Source of the DNA: Paramecium octaurelia
Lineage: Eukaryota > Ciliophora > Oligohymenophorea > Peniculida > Parameciidae
NCBI GenBank assembly: GCA_905182995.1
Contig: CAJJDP010000186.1
Coordinates: forward strand, 59,632 to 82,929
DNA length: 23,298 bases
Direction of reading: 5' to 3'
Position 1 is the stretch's first letter, and every line of letters begins with the position of its first letter. A program made the translations under genes and the position numbers. The notes below the pieces were generated by a model that was given only the letters and a program-made list of their open reading frames with translations, was not told the DNA's origin and made no database searches. Shown here one piece after another: positions 22,601 through 23,298 of this stretch.

Positions 22601-23272
22601 TCATGTTACATAAATCCATCAACACAATAAGTGCATTAATATTAGTCTGAAAAATTATCATGTTTTTTAGACAAATAACACAAGGATGTGTCAATTAATA
22701 TGTTTAGGCTGTTTAGCCACTTTGACTATTCCGTCAACATGTAATATTTTGAATTTGCTATATATCATAAACCTAGGTGCTTGATCATAATATTATTGTG
22801 AAATAATACAATACAATTTGTGCACTTAAAACAGGAATCCAATCGATTAAAAATTGAATGGTTTTTAAAATATTATACGCTAGTTTGCTAAATATAATTG
22901 CCTTGATTTAGGTTTGACTTATTAATTAACTTTCAGGTCTTTCCAAATAAGCTTTTTAAATTCTCTTTCTGAACATACAGAGTACTGACAAATTGAAACT
23001 GAGAGTAGTATTTTCTTCAACACTATAATTAATTGCATGAAATAGAAAGATGTACAAGTTTGTAATTAGCCATACAAGATCTAGCAACGCTTTCCTTTCA
23101 ATAGTAGCTGTAGTACAAATAATGCAATAAATCAATTATTAAAATTTGCATGCATTACTACTGCGAGTATTAAATAAGGAAGCATTTAACACTTAATAAA
23201 GGTTCAAAATTGAATTTTCTGTTTCTAATCATTGTAATTTTATATATCTATTTTTCAAAACTTAAAAAATGA
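19640..23272 (+). pseudogene. Cys-rich (furin/GFR-like repeat) surface protein gene, frameshifted, probably a pseudogene
   Basis: The plus strand in the ciliate code shows protein-like pieces in changing frames. The first is YDPSGFATPAMKIASFDEI (about 19870-19930). Dense C-x2-C repeats follow: CSENCITC (21035), NGCQKYCDYSQCRSCQ (about 21470-21520), FCITCPDGIQPPC (21632), SSVCNACSL, CQEPCLNCQASATHC, GNECKFCQKGFFLC, CYFCDSQVDCYECQVGYY and CEKCDVDQYAIC (about 22490). The end is NFLFLIIVILYIYF-SKLKK followed by TGA at 23270-23272, a membrane anchor or GPI-type tail. One 23-nt intron (21609-21631) repairs one frame change. Others look like single-base losses in A runs (near 21839 and 22065) or a GT slip near 22255, and a TGA lies in frame at 22595. 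No start codon is assigned. It faces away from the giant gene. Undetected introns could rescue some breaks, so an intact gene is not excluded. Confidence 0.65.
21609..21631 (+). other. Probable 23-nt intron in the Cys-rich plus-strand pseudogene
   Basis: It begins GTTAGTATAG and ends AAATAG. Removal joins EPCNSL directly to FCITCPDGIQPPC in frame, which restores regular cysteine spacing. Confidence 0.6.
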
Positions 23273-23298
23273 CTATCACATGTAAGATGTTTTTATAT

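Noticed and set aside
1..23298. tRNA, rRNA, CRISPR arrays, transposons, telomeric C4A2/C3A3 repeats
   Set aside because: No cloverleaf-type T-arm motifs, regularly spaced repeats, transposase-like frames or telomeric repeats were found by eye on either strand.

Overview
The window looks like macronuclear DNA of a Paramecium-type ciliate. It is about 70-75% A+T. The one long intact gene uses TAA and TAG as sense codons (glutamine) and ends only at TGA. It is spliced by tiny GT...AG introns of 23-28 nt, one longer candidate aside. A neighbouring pseudogene has the periodic-cysteine composition and hydrophobic C-terminus of Paramecium immobilisation (surface) antigens. The genus is inferred from these traits; no search was run. 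Short ORFs found with the standard code are mostly fragments or shadows.

Layout from left to right. (1) 1-439, minus: 5' part of an unrecognised gene with a 34-nt intron, running off the left edge. (2) 675-4140, minus: a surface-antigen pseudogene with about 13 frame switches, two nonsense codons at likely Trp positions and no N-terminus. (3) 4141-4262: a short G+C-richer junction. (4) 4263-4585, plus: relic of a TPR-repeat gene. (5) 4735-7646, plus: a broken coding relic lying mostly inside a 1,393-bp sequence that is present twice, identical, separated by a single N at 6220. This is most simply two overlapping contigs joined without merging. (6) 7647-9122: mostly featureless AT-rich DNA, with a G+C-richer coding-like patch at 8000-8440. 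(7) 9123-17762, minus: the main gene, read as 2,824 codons plus stop, with five well-supported short introns and one doubtful 41-nt one. It encodes a signal peptide, a lectin-like N-terminal region, a long Cys-rich region, a right-handed beta-helix region and about seven C-terminal membrane segments. (8) 17763-19639: no supportable gene. (9) 19640-23272, plus: a Cys-rich (growth-factor-receptor-like) membrane or GPI protein gene, apparently a pseudogene.

The region is therefore one intact giant cell-surface protein gene flanked by decayed surface-protein genes. That pattern fits a fast-evolving surface-protein neighbourhood, possibly subtelomeric, although no telomeric repeat is present. No RNA genes, CRISPR arrays or transposons were recognised.
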